Shown: positions 35,566-44,143, counted from the first letter of the stretch. The stretch is 64,000 nt of DNA from Rhodococcus sp. OK519 (GCF_003051005.1 NZ_QAOW01000007.1:228066-292065); one strand, 5' to 3'. Notes: generated from the sequence alone by a model not told the origin. Translations and numbers: made by a program.

Positions 35566-35851
35566 GTGACCCGCGCAGGTGATCGGTAGCAGGTCTGCCT
35601 GTCGGGTGCAGCCGGTCGACGGTTGACGGATCGGCCCGGAAGTGGTCGGGTGGTAATTGATGGAAGGCGCGCTCGGTACGCGCCGCGCAGGAGTGCGGTG
35701 GACGCATTTCGACACCGCGCCAGTCCTCGTGCGCGCTCCACCTACCGGCAGCCACTCCACCGGCGATGCCCTGCAGCCCAGGTTATTTCAGGGCATCGTC
35801 AGCACTGCAGTCTCTACTGCACGTCACCGTGACTCGTAGGGAAGGAATGAG
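35566..35851. promoter_or_regulatory. Catalase upstream region with a perfect 10-bp inverted repeat
   Basis: This 286-bp gap carries no convincing gene. CGATGCCCTG at 35764-35773 and CAGGGCATCG at 35789-35798 are perfect inverted copies separated by 15 bases, 54 bp before the catalase ATG. Two close copies of ACTGCA follow (CACTGCAGTCTCTACTGCAC). There is no T-run, so an operator or a 5'-UTR hairpin is more likely than a terminator. Confidence 0.55.
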
Positions 35852-37372
35852 ATGCCAGATCCGAACTACACCACCGACGACTCCGGAATCCCGGTACCCA
35901 GCGACGAGCATTCGCTGACCGTCGGACCCGACGGGCCGATCCTGCTCCAAGATTATTACCTGATCGAGAAGATGGCCCAGTTCAACCGCGAGCGGGTGCC
36001 CGAACGGCAGCCACATGCCAAGGGCGCGGGCGCTTTCGGCACCTTCGAGGTCACGAACGACGTGAGCGCCTACACGAAGGCCGATATGTTCCAGCCCGGC
36101 AAGAAAACGGAGATGCTGGCTCGCTTCTCGACTGTCGCGGGCGAGCGCGGCAGCCCGGACACGTGGCGGGACCCGCGCGGCTTCGCCCTGAAGTTCTACA
36201 CCGAGCAGGGCAATTTCGACATGGTCGCCAACAACACCCCGGTGTTCTTCGTGCGGGATCCGATGAAGTTCCAGGACTTCATCCGCTCTCAGAAGCGTCG
36301 CGCCGACAACAACCTTCGTGATCACGACATGCAGTGGGACTTCTGGACGCTGTCCCCCGAGTCGGCGCACCAGGTGACGTGGCTGATGGGCGACCGCGGC
36401 ATTCCCCGTTCGTGGCGGCACATGAACGGGTATTCGAGCCATACGTACATGTGGGTCAACGCGAAGGGCGAACGGTTCTGGGTGAAGTACCACTTCAAGA
36501 CCGACCAGGGCATCGAATTCTTCACGCAGGACGAGGGCGACCAGATGGCCGCGATCGACACCGACTACCACCAGCGTGATCTGTGGGAGCACATCGACCG
36601 CGGCGACTACCCCACCTGGACGCTGAAGATGCAGATCATGCCGTACGAGGACGCGAAGACCTACCGGTTCAATCCGTTCGATCTTACGAAGGTGTGGCCG
36701 CACGCCGACTATCCGCTGATCGACGTCGGCACCATGAAACTCGACCGCAACCCGGCCGACTACCACTGTGAGATCGAGCAGGCCGCGTTCGAGCCCAGCA
36801 GTTCGGTGCCCGGCACCGGCCCCAGCCCGGACAAGATGCTGCTGGGCCGCTGGTTCTCGTACCCGGACGCGCACCGATACCGAATCGGATCCAATTACAA
36901 GGAGCTGCCGGTCAATTCGCCGCACGCGGCGCCGCGCGGCTCGTACACCAAGGACGGGCAGTTGCGGCACCACAATCCAGGCGATCCGGTGTACGTGCCG
37001 AACTCGAAGGGCGGCCCGCACGCCGACGTCTCGGTGTCGGGTGAATCCCCGGGCTGGTACACGGACGGCGAGATGGTGCACCAGGCGTACACACTCCGCA
37101 GGGACGACAACGACTGGGGCCAGGCCGGCACGATGGTGCGCGACGTCCTCGACGACGCGGCCCGCGAGCGGCTGGTGTCGAACATCGTGGGCCACCTGCT
37201 CAACGGGGTGACGGAACCGGTCCTGATGCGCGCGTTCGACTACTGGCGCAACGTGGACAAGAGCCTCGGCGACCGCGTCGAGGACGGCGTCCGCGCCAAG
37301 CAGGGCGAGAAGGACCCCAAGGCTGCGGGGCAGGCGAACCCGGCGCGATCCTCGGCGCAGGCCAAGGCGTGA
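35852..37372 (+). CDS. katA: Catalase, small-subunit clade
   Basis: 506 residues, usual for monofunctional haem catalases of the small-subunit type. The distal His is in [12 protein letters not shown] and the distal Asn in [11 protein letters not shown]. The proximal haem signature [14 protein letters not shown] carries the Tyr ligand. It converts hydrogen peroxide to water and oxygen in the cytoplasm. GGAAGGA lies five bases before the ATG. The C-terminus has a short Ala/Lys-rich tail. It converges on the alkylation-repair operon with a four-base gap. The symbol katA is by family, not by close comparison. Confidence 0.93.
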   Translation: MPDPNYTTDDSGIPVPSDEHSLTVGPDGPILLQDYYLIEKMAQFNRERVPERQPHAKGAGAFGTFEVTNDVSAYTKADMFQPGKKTEMLARFSTVAGERGSPDTWRDPRGFALKFYTEQGNFDMVANNTPVFFVRDPMKFQDFIRSQKRRADNNLRDHDMQWDFWTLSPESAHQVTWLMGDRGIPRSWRHMNGYSSHTYMWVNAKGERFWVKYHFKTDQGIEFFTQDEGDQMAAIDTDYHQRDLWEHIDRGDYPTWTLKMQIMPYEDAKTYRFNPFDLTKVWPHADYPLIDVGTMKLDRNPADYHCEIEQAAFEPSSSVPGTGPSPDKMLLGRWFSYPDAHRYRIGSNYKELPVNSPHAAPRGSYTKDGQLRHHNPGDPVYVPNSKGGPHADVSVSGESPGWYTDGEMVHQAYTLRRDDNDWGQAGTMVRDVLDDAARERLVSNIVGHLLNGVTEPVLMRAFDYWRNVDKSLGDRVEDGVRAKQGEKDPKAAGQANPARSSAQAKA

Positions 37373-37376
37373 CGGA

Positions 37377-38240
37377 TCACAGGAACGCCTGACTCGTCCA
37401 CAGATGAAACAGGGCGTACGCCCGCCACGGCCGCCACGGCTCCGACAGCGTGGCGGCCTCACGCGGCGTCTTCACACCCAGCGCGCGGCGCAGAACCAGA
37501 TCGCCGGACGGATAGGCGTCGCGGTCGCCGAGTACCCGTACCGCAAGATAGTCCACGGTCCACGGTCCGATGCCGGGCAGCGCCAGCAGCCGCGCCCGGA
37601 ACTCGACCGGGTCGGCGCCGGCGCCGAGGTGCAACCCGTCGGTCGCGGCGGCGGCCAGCGCCTGCACGGTCCGGGCCCGAGCGCCGGTGAGACCGACTGC
37701 CTTCTGGATGATCGACGGATCGAGAGCGGCCAGTGTCTCGGGTTCGGGGAAGCCGACGAACCCGTCGAACTCGGTCGGGGTGCCGAACGCGGCCACGAAG
37801 CGTGATCCGAATGTTCTTGCCGCCGAGAGCGACACCTGCTGCCCCAGCACTGTCAAAACCGCCGTCTCGAACCCGTCGACGGAACCCAGCACGCGCAACC
37901 CGGGGCGGGCCGCGACGTGCGGCGCAAGCAGTGCGTGACGGGAAAGGGCAGCGTCGACGACGTGCGGATCGGCGTCGAGGTCGAGCCAGCGCCGAACCGA
38001 TAGCTCGACGTGCGGGACGTCGTCGGGGTGCGCTGCTCGAATCTCCGCCGCGACGTGGCCGGAACCGTCGAACCGGACGCCCACTACCGACGGCCCGTGC
38101 GGCGCGGGGACCACGCGGGTGTGCGTCCCAGTGTCGCCATCGTGGCGCTCGAGGCCGTCGACCGCGTGCGCGGCCAGGGCGCCGAGCATGGGCGCGGTGG
38201 TGAAGGGCGGGCGGAACGGCAGGGTGATCGCGCCGGTCAT
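37377..38240 (-). CDS. alkA: DNA-3-methyladenine glycosylase II (AlkA-like)
   Basis: 287 residues. The N-terminal half resembles the AlkA N-domain that follows Ada in actinobacterial Ada-AlkA fusions (LPFRPPFTTAPMLGALAAHA at residues 7-26). The HhH-GPD domain has LLALPGIGPWTVDYLAVRVLG followed by the catalytic Asp in YPSGDLVL. It removes alkylated purines from DNA. Its ATG overlaps the alkB stop (ATGA), and it is the last gene of the seven-gene operon starting at 41521. There is no fused Ada domain here. Confidence 0.9.
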   Translation of the reverse strand: MTGAITLPFRPPFTTAPMLGALAAHAVDGLERHDGDTGTHTRVVPAPHGPSVVGVRFDGSGHVAAEIRAAHPDDVPHVELSVRRWLDLDADPHVVDAALSRHALLAPHVAARPGLRVLGSVDGFETAVLTVLGQQVSLSAARTFGSRFVAAFGTPTEFDGFVGFPEPETLAALDPSIIQKAVGLTGARARTVQALAAAATDGLHLGAGADPVEFRARLLALPGIGPWTVDYLAVRVLGDRDAYPSGDLVLRRALGVKTPREAATLSEPWRPWRAYALFHLWTSQAFL

Positions 38241-38899
38241 CGCTCGCCCTCCAACCCGGTGACCCTCAGTGTGATGTTGAGCCGACCACTCGTCAACCCG
38301 CAGTCCGGGTCCGCGGTGCCCGGAAAGACCTTGGGCACACCGTGGTACGCGAACCGTGACGGGCCACCGAAGACGAACAGATCTCCCGACTGCAGTTCCA
38401 CGTCCGCGTACGGTTTGTTCCGAGTGTCGGGGTTGCCGAATCGGAACGTGCACGTGTCACCGATGCTCAGCGACACCACCGGGGCATCCGCCCGCTCCTC
38501 CTGGTCGCGGTGCATGCCCATGCGGGCGGCGTCGTCGTAGAGGTTGATCAGCGCGGCATCGGGCTCGTACGCGGCACCCGACGCAGCGTCGTACGCGTCC
38601 GCGACGGCGCGTTTACCCAACTGCGCCAACCATTCCGGAACCGGCAGCACCCGCTCGCCACCGGCATCGTCGGCGGTCCGGCTGTAGCGGTACGGCTGCC
38701 AGTGCCAGCCCAGGCACACGGTCTGCACCGACATCGCGTGTCCGGTGGGCAGGCGCGCGGCCCGCATCGGCACCGGTCCGCGCGCCCAGCCTCGGCACGC
38801 CTCCACCAAACGGCGTTGCTCGCCGAGGTCGAGCCAGTCCGGGACCAGCACGGCGCCGTCGGCGACGGTCCGTCGCGGTCGGGGCAGGAGTGCCGACAT
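38237..38899 (-). CDS. alkB: AlkB-type 2-oxoglutarate/Fe(II) DNA dealkylase
   Basis: 220 residues. The iron ligands are readable as MGMHRDQEE (H-x-D) and FAYHGVP (distal H), and the 2-oxoglutarate site as GRLNITLRVTG (R-x-N-x-T-x-R). AlkB repairs 1-methyladenine and 3-methylcytosine by oxidative demethylation. The NLYDDAARMGMH region and VSLSIGDTCTFRFG match the family. The ATG abuts the TAG of the Ada-like gene, with GGAAGAGG just upstream. It is sixth in the operon. Confidence 0.92.
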   Translation of the reverse strand: MSALLPRPRRTVADGAVLVPDWLDLGEQRRLVEACRGWARGPVPMRAARLPTGHAMSVQTVCLGWHWQPYRYSRTADDAGGERVLPVPEWLAQLGKRAVADAYDAASGAAYEPDAALINLYDDAARMGMHRDQEERADAPVVSLSIGDTCTFRFGNPDTRNKPYADVELQSGDLFVFGGPSRFAYHGVPKVFPGTADPDCGLTSGRLNITLRVTGLEGER

Positions 38900-39163
38900 C
38901 TACCTCTTCCCTTTCCCGTGCAACATCTTCCAGTCGTCGTACTTCTCCCTCAGGCACACCGCGCACGGCCGGTAGCCGGCAGCGATCGCGGTGTCTTCGT
39001 CGGCGAAGAACACGCGCTGCGTCACGTAGCCGCCGCGGCCGATGGCGCGGGCGGCGCCGGGGCAGTCGAGCGTGCCGTAGATGCGGTCCTTGCGGTGACC
39101 GCCCAACGTGCCAGGGGCGGCACTCGCGTACGGCTTCCCGTTCCTGCCGATCAATGTGTACAT
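38900..39163 (-). CDS. Stand-alone Ada-type metal-binding domain protein
   Basis: 87 residues. The core YGTLDCPGAARAIGRG, FFADEDTAIAAGYRPCAVC then REKYDDWK matches the zinc domain at the start of Ada, in which four cysteines bind zinc and one accepts methyl groups from phosphotriesters. Only three cysteines are visible here (LDC, PCAVC). The first of the usual C-x3-C pair is followed by GAAR rather than Cys, so zinc binding may be incomplete or altered. There is no HTH domain. GAGG lies five bases before the ATG. It is seven bp after the oxygenase gene and abuts alkB. Confidence 0.75.
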   Translation of the reverse strand: MYTLIGRNGKPYASAAPGTLGGHRKDRIYGTLDCPGAARAIGRGGYVTQRVFFADEDTAIAAGYRPCAVCLREKYDDWKMLHGKGKR

Positions 39164-39170
39164 GCCTGCC

Positions 39171-39884
39171 TCACTCCGCGTCGTGCAGGACGAGACCGAG
39201 GGTGCGCCGGGTGCCGCTGCGCACGGTGCTGACGCCGTGCCGCATCGGGGCCGCGGACCATCCCCGGACCGACTGCACCGGGCGGTCGTTGGTGGTGAAG
39301 ACGTACGGGTGCCCCTGTCGCAGCACGGCGGCGGTGCCACGCGACTGGGCGCGGGCCCGCTGCTCGACCAGCAGGAACTCCCCGCCTTGGTGGTCCACGC
39401 CGGGCTCGTCGAGTCCGATCACCACCTGCAACGGAAACACCAACTCGCCGTACAGGTCCCGGTGCAGTGCGTTCCAGTCATCCGGCCCGTAACGCAGGAT
39501 CAGCGGGGTGGGCCGCACCTGCCCCGCGACATGGCACATCGTGAGCCACTCGTCGAGGCTGTCGGGCCACGGCGCCGGTCGGCCAAGCCGCCACGCCCAC
39601 TCCCGCGCCACCGGCAGAAGTTTCACGTAGAACCGGGCCCGCATCTCGGCGATCGACGGCGGCAGTGGGTAGTCGAAGTACCGGTACCGGCCGGCGCCGT
39701 AGCGGTGCCGCGCCATGTCGACCGTCGAACGAAACAGCGCGTCGTCGTCGAAAAGCTCGGCGAGATCCCGACATTCGTCGGCGTCGAGGAGCGGCCGCGC
39801 GCTCTGGGCGCCACCGAACCGGTCGAGTTCGTCGAGCAGCGACGTCCAGTCGAGGGCATCGACGCGATCCGCGAGCGCGCTCAC
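39171..39884 (-). CDS. 2OG-Fe(II) oxygenase (Oxygenase-NA type)
   Basis: 237 residues. The C-terminal half has WNALHRDLYGELVFPLQ with the H-x-D iron pair, DHQGGEFLLVEQ, and GVSTVRSGTRRTLGLVLHD with the distal His and the Arg for 2-oxoglutarate. The N-terminal half is helical (FYVKLLPVAREWAWRLG). This family often accompanies DNA-alkylation repair genes and is thought to act on nucleic acids; its substrate is not established. The GTG start overlaps the ogt stop (GTGA). It is fourth in the operon. Confidence 0.82.
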   Translation of the reverse strand: MSALADRVDALDWTSLLDELDRFGGAQSARPLLDADECRDLAELFDDDALFRSTVDMARHRYGAGRYRYFDYPLPPSIAEMRARFYVKLLPVAREWAWRLGRPAPWPDSLDEWLTMCHVAGQVRPTPLILRYGPDDWNALHRDLYGELVFPLQVVIGLDEPGVDHQGGEFLLVEQRARAQSRGTAAVLRQGHPYVFTTNDRPVQSVRGWSAAPMRHGVSTVRSGTRRTLGLVLHDAE

Positions 39885-40468
39885 GCCGCCTCCAACGTGA
39901 GCAGTGCGCGCTTGGTGTCGGCGCCGCCCGCGTACTGACCCATGCTGCCGTCGCTGCGCACCACCCGGTGGCACGGCACGAACAGCGGCAGCGGGTTGGT
40001 GGCGCACGCCGTGCCGACCGCGCGGACCGCGCGCGGACTGCCGGCGGCCTCGGCCACCTGCGCGTAACTGGCGGTGCTGCCGTACGCGATGTCGGGCAGC
40101 CGGGTGAGGACGGTGCGTCGGAAGCCGCTCGACAGCCGCAGATCCAGCGCGACGTCGAAGTGGGTGCGCCGGTGCGCGAAGTACTCGTCGAGTTGCCGGG
40201 TCGCGGCATCGAGCCGGGCCGGGGCCTCGAGGATGCGCGGGCTCACCTGCTGGGCCAGCATCGCCAGCACGGCGTCGTGGTCCTCACGCGGGTAGGCGAC
40301 GCGGACCAGGCCGACGTCGGTGGCGACGAGCAGCAGCCGTCCGACGGGGGTGTCGACGGACCGGTAGGCGAGGTCGAGCAGTCCGTCGCGCTCGGCGGCC
40401 GCGGCGAGGCGGGCGTGCAGGCGGCTCAGATCCGAGGGATCCACGCTCGGGGTGGGGAGGACGCTCAT
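39881..40468 (-). CDS. ogt: Methylated-DNA-protein-cysteine methyltransferase (first Ogt)
   Basis: 195 residues. The active-site motif LPLFVPCHRVVRSDG holds the acceptor cysteine; the helix-turn-helix with the Arg finger is in SYAQVAEAAGSPRAVRAVGTA. It removes methyl groups from O6-methylguanine and O4-methylthymine in a single-use reaction. The N-terminal extension of about 35 residues (LSRLHARLAAAAERDGLLD) is unlike plain Ogt. Its ATG overlaps the sigma-factor stop by four bases. A second, different Ogt opens the same operon. Confidence 0.9.
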   Translation of the reverse strand: MSVLPTPSVDPSDLSRLHARLAAAAERDGLLDLAYRSVDTPVGRLLLVATDVGLVRVAYPREDHDAVLAMLAQQVSPRILEAPARLDAATRQLDEYFAHRRTHFDVALDLRLSSGFRRTVLTRLPDIAYGSTASYAQVAEAAGSPRAVRAVGTACATNPLPLFVPCHRVVRSDGSMGQYAGGADTKRALLTLEAA

Positions 40469-41031
40469 CGGACGGCTCCTTCCTGTGCGAATGGTGCGGT
40501 GTCGGCTGGGTAGGTACGGCGGAGGCGGGCGATACCGTCGGCGCCGGCGCGACGGGCCGCGTCGGTGCTGTTGCCGAGGATCGCCGCGACCTCCGCGTAC
40601 GGCAGTCCGGCCAGGTGGTGGTAGACGACGGCGGCCCGCTGCGTGAACGGCAGATCGGCCAGCGCGTCCCACAGTTCGTGGTTCCACGCGCCGGGCAGAT
40701 CGCGCGCCGACGCGCGGTCCGGCAGGTCGTCGGTGGGGACCGGCGTGCGCTGCCGCACGCGATATACATCGACGGCCTTGCGATGCGCGATGGTCACCAA
40801 CCACGCCTCGACGTTCGCGGCGGGCGCCAGATCGGGGTACGCCCGCAGCGCCGCCAGGAACGTCTCGGACCACGCGTCGTCGGCGTCGACGGGACCGAGC
40901 AGTGCCCGGCATACTCGCAGCACCACCGGCCCGTGCTCGGTGACGATGTTCTCGAACGGTTTCAGTCCCACACCGGGTAGACGCTCCGGGCTGCCGGAAC
41001 GTGAGGTTCGATCCGCGTCAGAAGAGTCCAT
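40465..41031 (-). CDS. ECF-like RNA polymerase sigma factor embedded in a repair operon
   Basis: 188 residues. Region 2 reads RVCRALLGPVDADDAWSETF and AWLVTIAHRKAVDVYR. Region 4 reads ALADLPFTQRAAVVYHHLAG and LPYAEVAAILGNSTDAARRA, with the HTH. There is no adjacent anti-sigma gene. The start overlaps the end of the second ogt by 14 bases and the stop overlaps the first ogt by four. It may drive its own repair operon in response to alkylation. The HTH insert GADGIARLR and the N-terminal tail of about 25 polar residues are unremarkable. An alternative view is a diverged ECF that acts as a structural DNA-binding protein. Confidence 0.85.
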   Translation of the reverse strand: MDSSDADRTSRSGSPERLPGVGLKPFENIVTEHGPVVLRVCRALLGPVDADDAWSETFLAALRAYPDLAPAANVEAWLVTIAHRKAVDVYRVRQRTPVPTDDLPDRASARDLPGAWNHELWDALADLPFTQRAAVVYHHLAGLPYAEVAAILGNSTDAARRAGADGIARLRRTYPADTAPFAQEGAVR

Positions 41032-41521
41032 CCTGAATTCCCACGGACGCCGGGCTCTCCAAATCCAGCAGGAATTGCTTGCGCTCGAGACCGCCGGCGT
41101 AGCCGGTGAGCGAGCCGTCGCTGCCGACGACGCGGTGGCACGGAACGATGATGCCGATCGGGTTCCGACCGTTGGCCGCGGCGACGGCCCGGATCGCGGC
41201 GACATTGCCGAGATGCTCCGCGAGCTGCAGGTACGTCCAGGCCTGGCCGTACGGAATGGTCCGCAGCGCGGTCCACACCCGCTGCTGGAACTCGGTTCCC
41301 CGCGGCGCGAGGGGCACCGTGAACTCGGTGCGCTCGCCCGCGAAGTACCCGGCGAGCTGCGCGGTGACATCGTCGAAGCCGGAATCGACGCGCGGGCCGA
41401 ACCGCTCGCTGGCGGGCAGGTGCCGCTGCAGGTGCATGTACAGCCCGCACAGGCCCTCCGGGTTACGGACCAGCGTCAGCGGCCCGACAGGCGAATCGAC
41501 GACGGTGTGTTCGGCATCCAC
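41018..41521 (-). CDS. ogt: Methylated-DNA-protein-cysteine methyltransferase (second Ogt)
   Basis: 167 residues. The acceptor motif is IGIIVPCHRVVGSDG, with the helix TYLQLAEHLGNVAAIRAVAAANGRN and the end GYAGGLERKQFLLDLE. It is closer to the standard Ogt/AdaB than the Ogt encoded two genes downstream. The start is the GTG at 41521, with AAGGA eight bases upstream; another GTG eight codons earlier lacks one. It is the first gene of the alkylation-repair operon and faces the hypothetical gene at 41579 across a 57-bp gap that must contain both promoters. Confidence 0.9.
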   Translation of the reverse strand: MDAEHTVVDSPVGPLTLVRNPEGLCGLYMHLQRHLPASERFGPRVDSGFDDVTAQLAGYFAGERTEFTVPLAPRGTEFQQRVWTALRTIPYGQAWTYLQLAEHLGNVAAIRAVAAANGRNPIGIIVPCHRVVGSDGSLTGYAGGLERKQFLLDLESPASVGIQDGLF

Positions 41522-41578
41522 GGCTCCGATCCTTCCAGCAACCACCGACAGTCCGCGAAGTTCGGGCAGGATTGCAGG

Positions 41579-42184
41579 ATGCCGCTTCTCCCCAGCCCGC
41601 TCCAGCTCGTCTCGACGGTCCAGAAGGCGGCGCAGTCGTCCCTGCAGTGGTCCCTGGACACCACCACATTCATCGTCGGCCTCCCCACGCGCGTGTCCGC
41701 GCTGCTCGACGAGGCGGAGGGCCTGGTGCGGCAGGTGTCCGGCGTGGTCGACGGCGCGGCCCGCGCCGTGGCAGCGGCCGACGCGGTGATCGCCGCGTGC
41801 GCCGCGCTGGTCGACCGCACCGCGGTGGTGGCGAACGAGACCGAGGTGGTCGTCGGATCCGCGGCGCGCTCGGCCGCCGTCGCCGACGAACTACTCGCGA
41901 TCTACCGGCCGCTGGCGCTGACGGCAGCACCGCTGGCGACGCGGTTCGTCGACGAGATCAGCGAGGACGAGGTGCACGCCGCGGTCAAGTTGCTCGACCA
42001 GTTGCCCGAGCTGACCGACCGGATGGCGGCGCTGATGCCGATCCTCGCGACGCTCGACACGGTGTCCCCGGAGATCCACGAACTCCTCGACGTCGTCAAG
42101 GACGTGCGGCAGGCGATCATCGGGGTTCCCGGGTTCGGGTTCTTCCGTCGTCGGGGCGAAGACAAGCTGGGCGAGGGCGACTAG
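41579..42184 (+). CDS. Conserved-looking hypothetical helical protein
   Basis: 201 residues, almost wholly helical and rich in Ala, Val, Leu and Asp. There are long heptad-like stretches, such as LLDEAEGLVRQVSGVVDGAA and ELTDRMAALMPILATLDTV. The C-terminus is GVPGFGFFRRRGEDKLGEGD. No signal peptide or catalytic motif was seen. Similar proteins are common in mycolate actinobacteria but I cannot name a function. The ATG at 41579 is divergent from the alkylation-repair operon, so the short gap could be a shared control region. Confidence 0.7.
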   Translation: MPLLPSPLQLVSTVQKAAQSSLQWSLDTTTFIVGLPTRVSALLDEAEGLVRQVSGVVDGAARAVAAADAVIAACAALVDRTAVVANETEVVVGSAARSAAVADELLAIYRPLALTAAPLATRFVDEISEDEVHAAVKLLDQLPELTDRMAALMPILATLDTVSPEIHELLDVVKDVRQAIIGVPGFGFFRRRGEDKLGEGD

Positions 42185-42274
42185 GCCGCGAACGGGAGCC
42201 CGGAGCACGCCCGCAACGCGATTGCGTGCCGTAGGTTCCCGTTCAGCAGTTCCACGTCAGGAAAGGCAGAGCCG

Positions 42275-42778
42275 ATGGATCCGCAACCGCACGGCACGCT
42301 CGTCCGCACGTCCGACGGCGTCGACCTGCGCATCACCCGCGCGTTCGATGCACCCATCGACGACATCTGGGCCAGCATCACCGAATCCGACCGCACTGCA
42401 GCGTGGTTCGGTCCGTGGGAGGGAGAACCGGGTGCCGGCAACACGATCCGCGTGCAGATGTCGTTCGAGGACGAAGCTCCGTGGAGCGAGATGCGCATCG
42501 ACGCGTGCGAGCCACCGCGGCACCTGGCACTGTCCACCAGCGACGACGCCGGCGCCTGGCGACTGTCCGCCGACCTGCACGAGAAAGGCGGCACCACCGA
42601 AGTCATCCTCACTCATCACGACATCGCGCGGAGCGCCGTCAGCGAGGTCGGCCCCGGCTGGGAGTACTACCTCGACATGCTGGTCGCTGCGCGGGACGCC
42701 CGGCCGCTGCCGGAGTTCGCGGACTACTTCCCGTCCCAGGCCGGGTATTACCGAGACCTGGCCGCGGGTCTCGGCTAG
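42275..42778 (+). CDS. SRPBCC (AHSA1-like) domain protein
   Basis: 167 residues of the START/Bet v1-like cavity fold. The N-terminal strand-helix reads LRITRAFDAPIDDIWASITE, and GPGWEYYLDMLVAARDARPL is the long C-terminal helix. These proteins bind hydrophobic ligands; related actinobacterial members are annotated as polyketide cyclases or AHSA1 proteins. AGGAAAGG lies about eight bases before the ATG. It overlaps the stop of the deacetylase gene by four bases in a convergent arrangement. Confidence 0.82.
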   Translation: MDPQPHGTLVRTSDGVDLRITRAFDAPIDDIWASITESDRTAAWFGPWEGEPGAGNTIRVQMSFEDEAPWSEMRIDACEPPRHLALSTSDDAGAWRLSADLHEKGGTTEVILTHHDIARSAVSEVGPGWEYYLDMLVAARDARPLPEFADYFPSQAGYYRDLAAGLG

Positions 42779-43584
42779 GCGGTCGCCCCCCGCCGGAGGA
42801 ACACGTCGTCGAGGGTGACCATCGACAGGTTCCGTTCCCGGATGATGTCGACCAGTTGGCCGTAGACGCGGGTGACCGGCAGGTGGTTGGCGTGCCCGAT
42901 CACGATCGACTGCGCAACGAAGTACTTACGCGCGCACTCGAGCAGATACTGCTCGGTGATCAGGCCCGAATCCGACAGCGAACCGTGCCACAGCGTCGGC
43001 ACGGTGTAGCCGTGGTCGGCGGCGATCCTGTCGACGGCGGGGTTGCGGTACCCGAACGGCGGACGGTAGTACGGAGTGCCGTCGACGCCGAAGGTGTTGT
43101 GCAGGAACGTCTTGGTGCGCTGAAACTGTGACGCGGCTGCGGTAGTCGACAGTTTGGTCAAGTCCGGGTGATCCCACGTGTGGCTGCCGAGTTGGATCTG
43201 ACCGCTCTCCACCAGCGGCCGCAGGGCATCCTTGTGGACGGTCCACGAGTCGTAGACGGCGGTGACGAAGAACGTGAACCGGGCACCGGTGTCCTTCGCG
43301 AACTGGATGTAGGCGCCCACCACGTCCGCGCTGGTGCCGTCGTCCACGGTCAGGGCGACGTTGCTACCTGGACCGGGGATCGCGCTCACGGCGCCGGGCG
43401 GCAGTGCGACCCGCGCGGTCGACGGCGGCGGTCCCGACAGCAGGAACGGCGCCGGAGGAGGCGGAGGCGGCGCGGGTACGGCCGACGACGGCACCGCGAT
43501 CTCCTCGCCGTGCGCGATGGTGCACCCGGTCGTCAGCGATGCGGCACCGGCCGCCAACACGGTGAGAAATCGTCGTCTGTCCAC
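42775..43584 (-). CDS. Polysaccharide deacetylase lipoprotein
   Basis: 269 residues. A twin-Arg-like start MDRRRFLTVLAAGAASLTTGC ends in a lipobox cysteine at residue 21, so the protein is probably a lipoprotein at the outer face of the membrane. A Pro-rich linker follows. The NodB-like domain has ALTVDDGTS (metal Asp pair), LGSHTWDHPDL (H-x3-H), YRPPFGYRN and GHANH. Such enzymes deacetylate peptidoglycan or other amino sugars. The gene is convergent with the SRPBCC gene. Confidence 0.86.
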   Translation of the reverse strand: MDRRRFLTVLAAGAASLTTGCTIAHGEEIAVPSSAVPAPPPPPPAPFLLSGPPPSTARVALPPGAVSAIPGPGSNVALTVDDGTSADVVGAYIQFAKDTGARFTFFVTAVYDSWTVHKDALRPLVESGQIQLGSHTWDHPDLTKLSTTAAASQFQRTKTFLHNTFGVDGTPYYRPPFGYRNPAVDRIAADHGYTVPTLWHGSLSDSGLITEQYLLECARKYFVAQSIVIGHANHLPVTRVYGQLVDIIRERNLSMVTLDDVFLRRGATA

Positions 43585-43620
43585 GCGGCGAAGCGTAGGG
43601 ACCGTCGTCCGCGCACCCGA

Positions 43621-44136
43621 TCAGCCACGCCGACCGGTGACGTTGTCGTGATCCTGCGCGCGAACGGATTTCGTGAGCAACGGCAACGTTCGGAACGGCA
43701 CGATCTCCGACAGCACCACCACCGACATCGACCGCGCGACGGTCGACGAGTGGTGCAGTTCGATCAGCAGCGACTGGAGATCGTCGTGCGACGCGGCGGC
43801 AACCCGGCACAAGACGTCGCCGACGCCGGTGGTGGCCCACGCCTGGACCACCTCGGGGAACGCCTCGAGCTCCTCCGTCAGCTGCCCGAGCGAGCCCTGT
43901 GCGATCTCCAGTGTGACGAACGCCTGTACCGGGTATCCCGCTGTGTGCAAATCGATCTCGGGCCCGTAACCGACGACGATGTCGGCCTCCTCGAGTCGAC
44001 GCAGCCGAGCCTGCACGGTCGCGCGGGCGACCCCGGCACGGCGGGACAGTTCCAGGATCCCGATCCGCGGTTCGTCCCGCAGGCGGGTGATCAGGTCGAC
44101 GTCGAGCGCATCGAGTCGGTGCCCGCCCCGATCCAT
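43621..44136 (-). CDS. Lrp/AsnC-family regulator
   Basis: 171 residues. The N-terminal HTH is LDVDLITRLRDEPRIGILEL then AGVARATVQARLRRLEEADI. The C-terminal RAM domain contains AFVTLEIAQGSLGQLTEELE and GVGDVLCRVAAASHDDL. Family members sense amino acids or aromatic pathway intermediates. It lies seven bp downstream of the universal stress protein gene on the same strand; the HPPD gene 2.7 kb away is one candidate target. Confidence 0.87.
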   Translation of the reverse strand: MDRGGHRLDALDVDLITRLRDEPRIGILELSRRAGVARATVQARLRRLEEADIVVGYGPEIDLHTAGYPVQAFVTLEIAQGSLGQLTEELEAFPEVVQAWATTGVGDVLCRVAAASHDDLQSLLIELHHSSTVARSMSVVVLSEIVPFRTLPLLTKSVRAQDHDNVTGRRG

Positions 44137-44143
44137 GGCGATG

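Noticed and set aside
35783..37462. 559-codon minus-strand open frame
   Set aside because: Antisense to the catalase gene; rich in Arg, Val and His with no domain.
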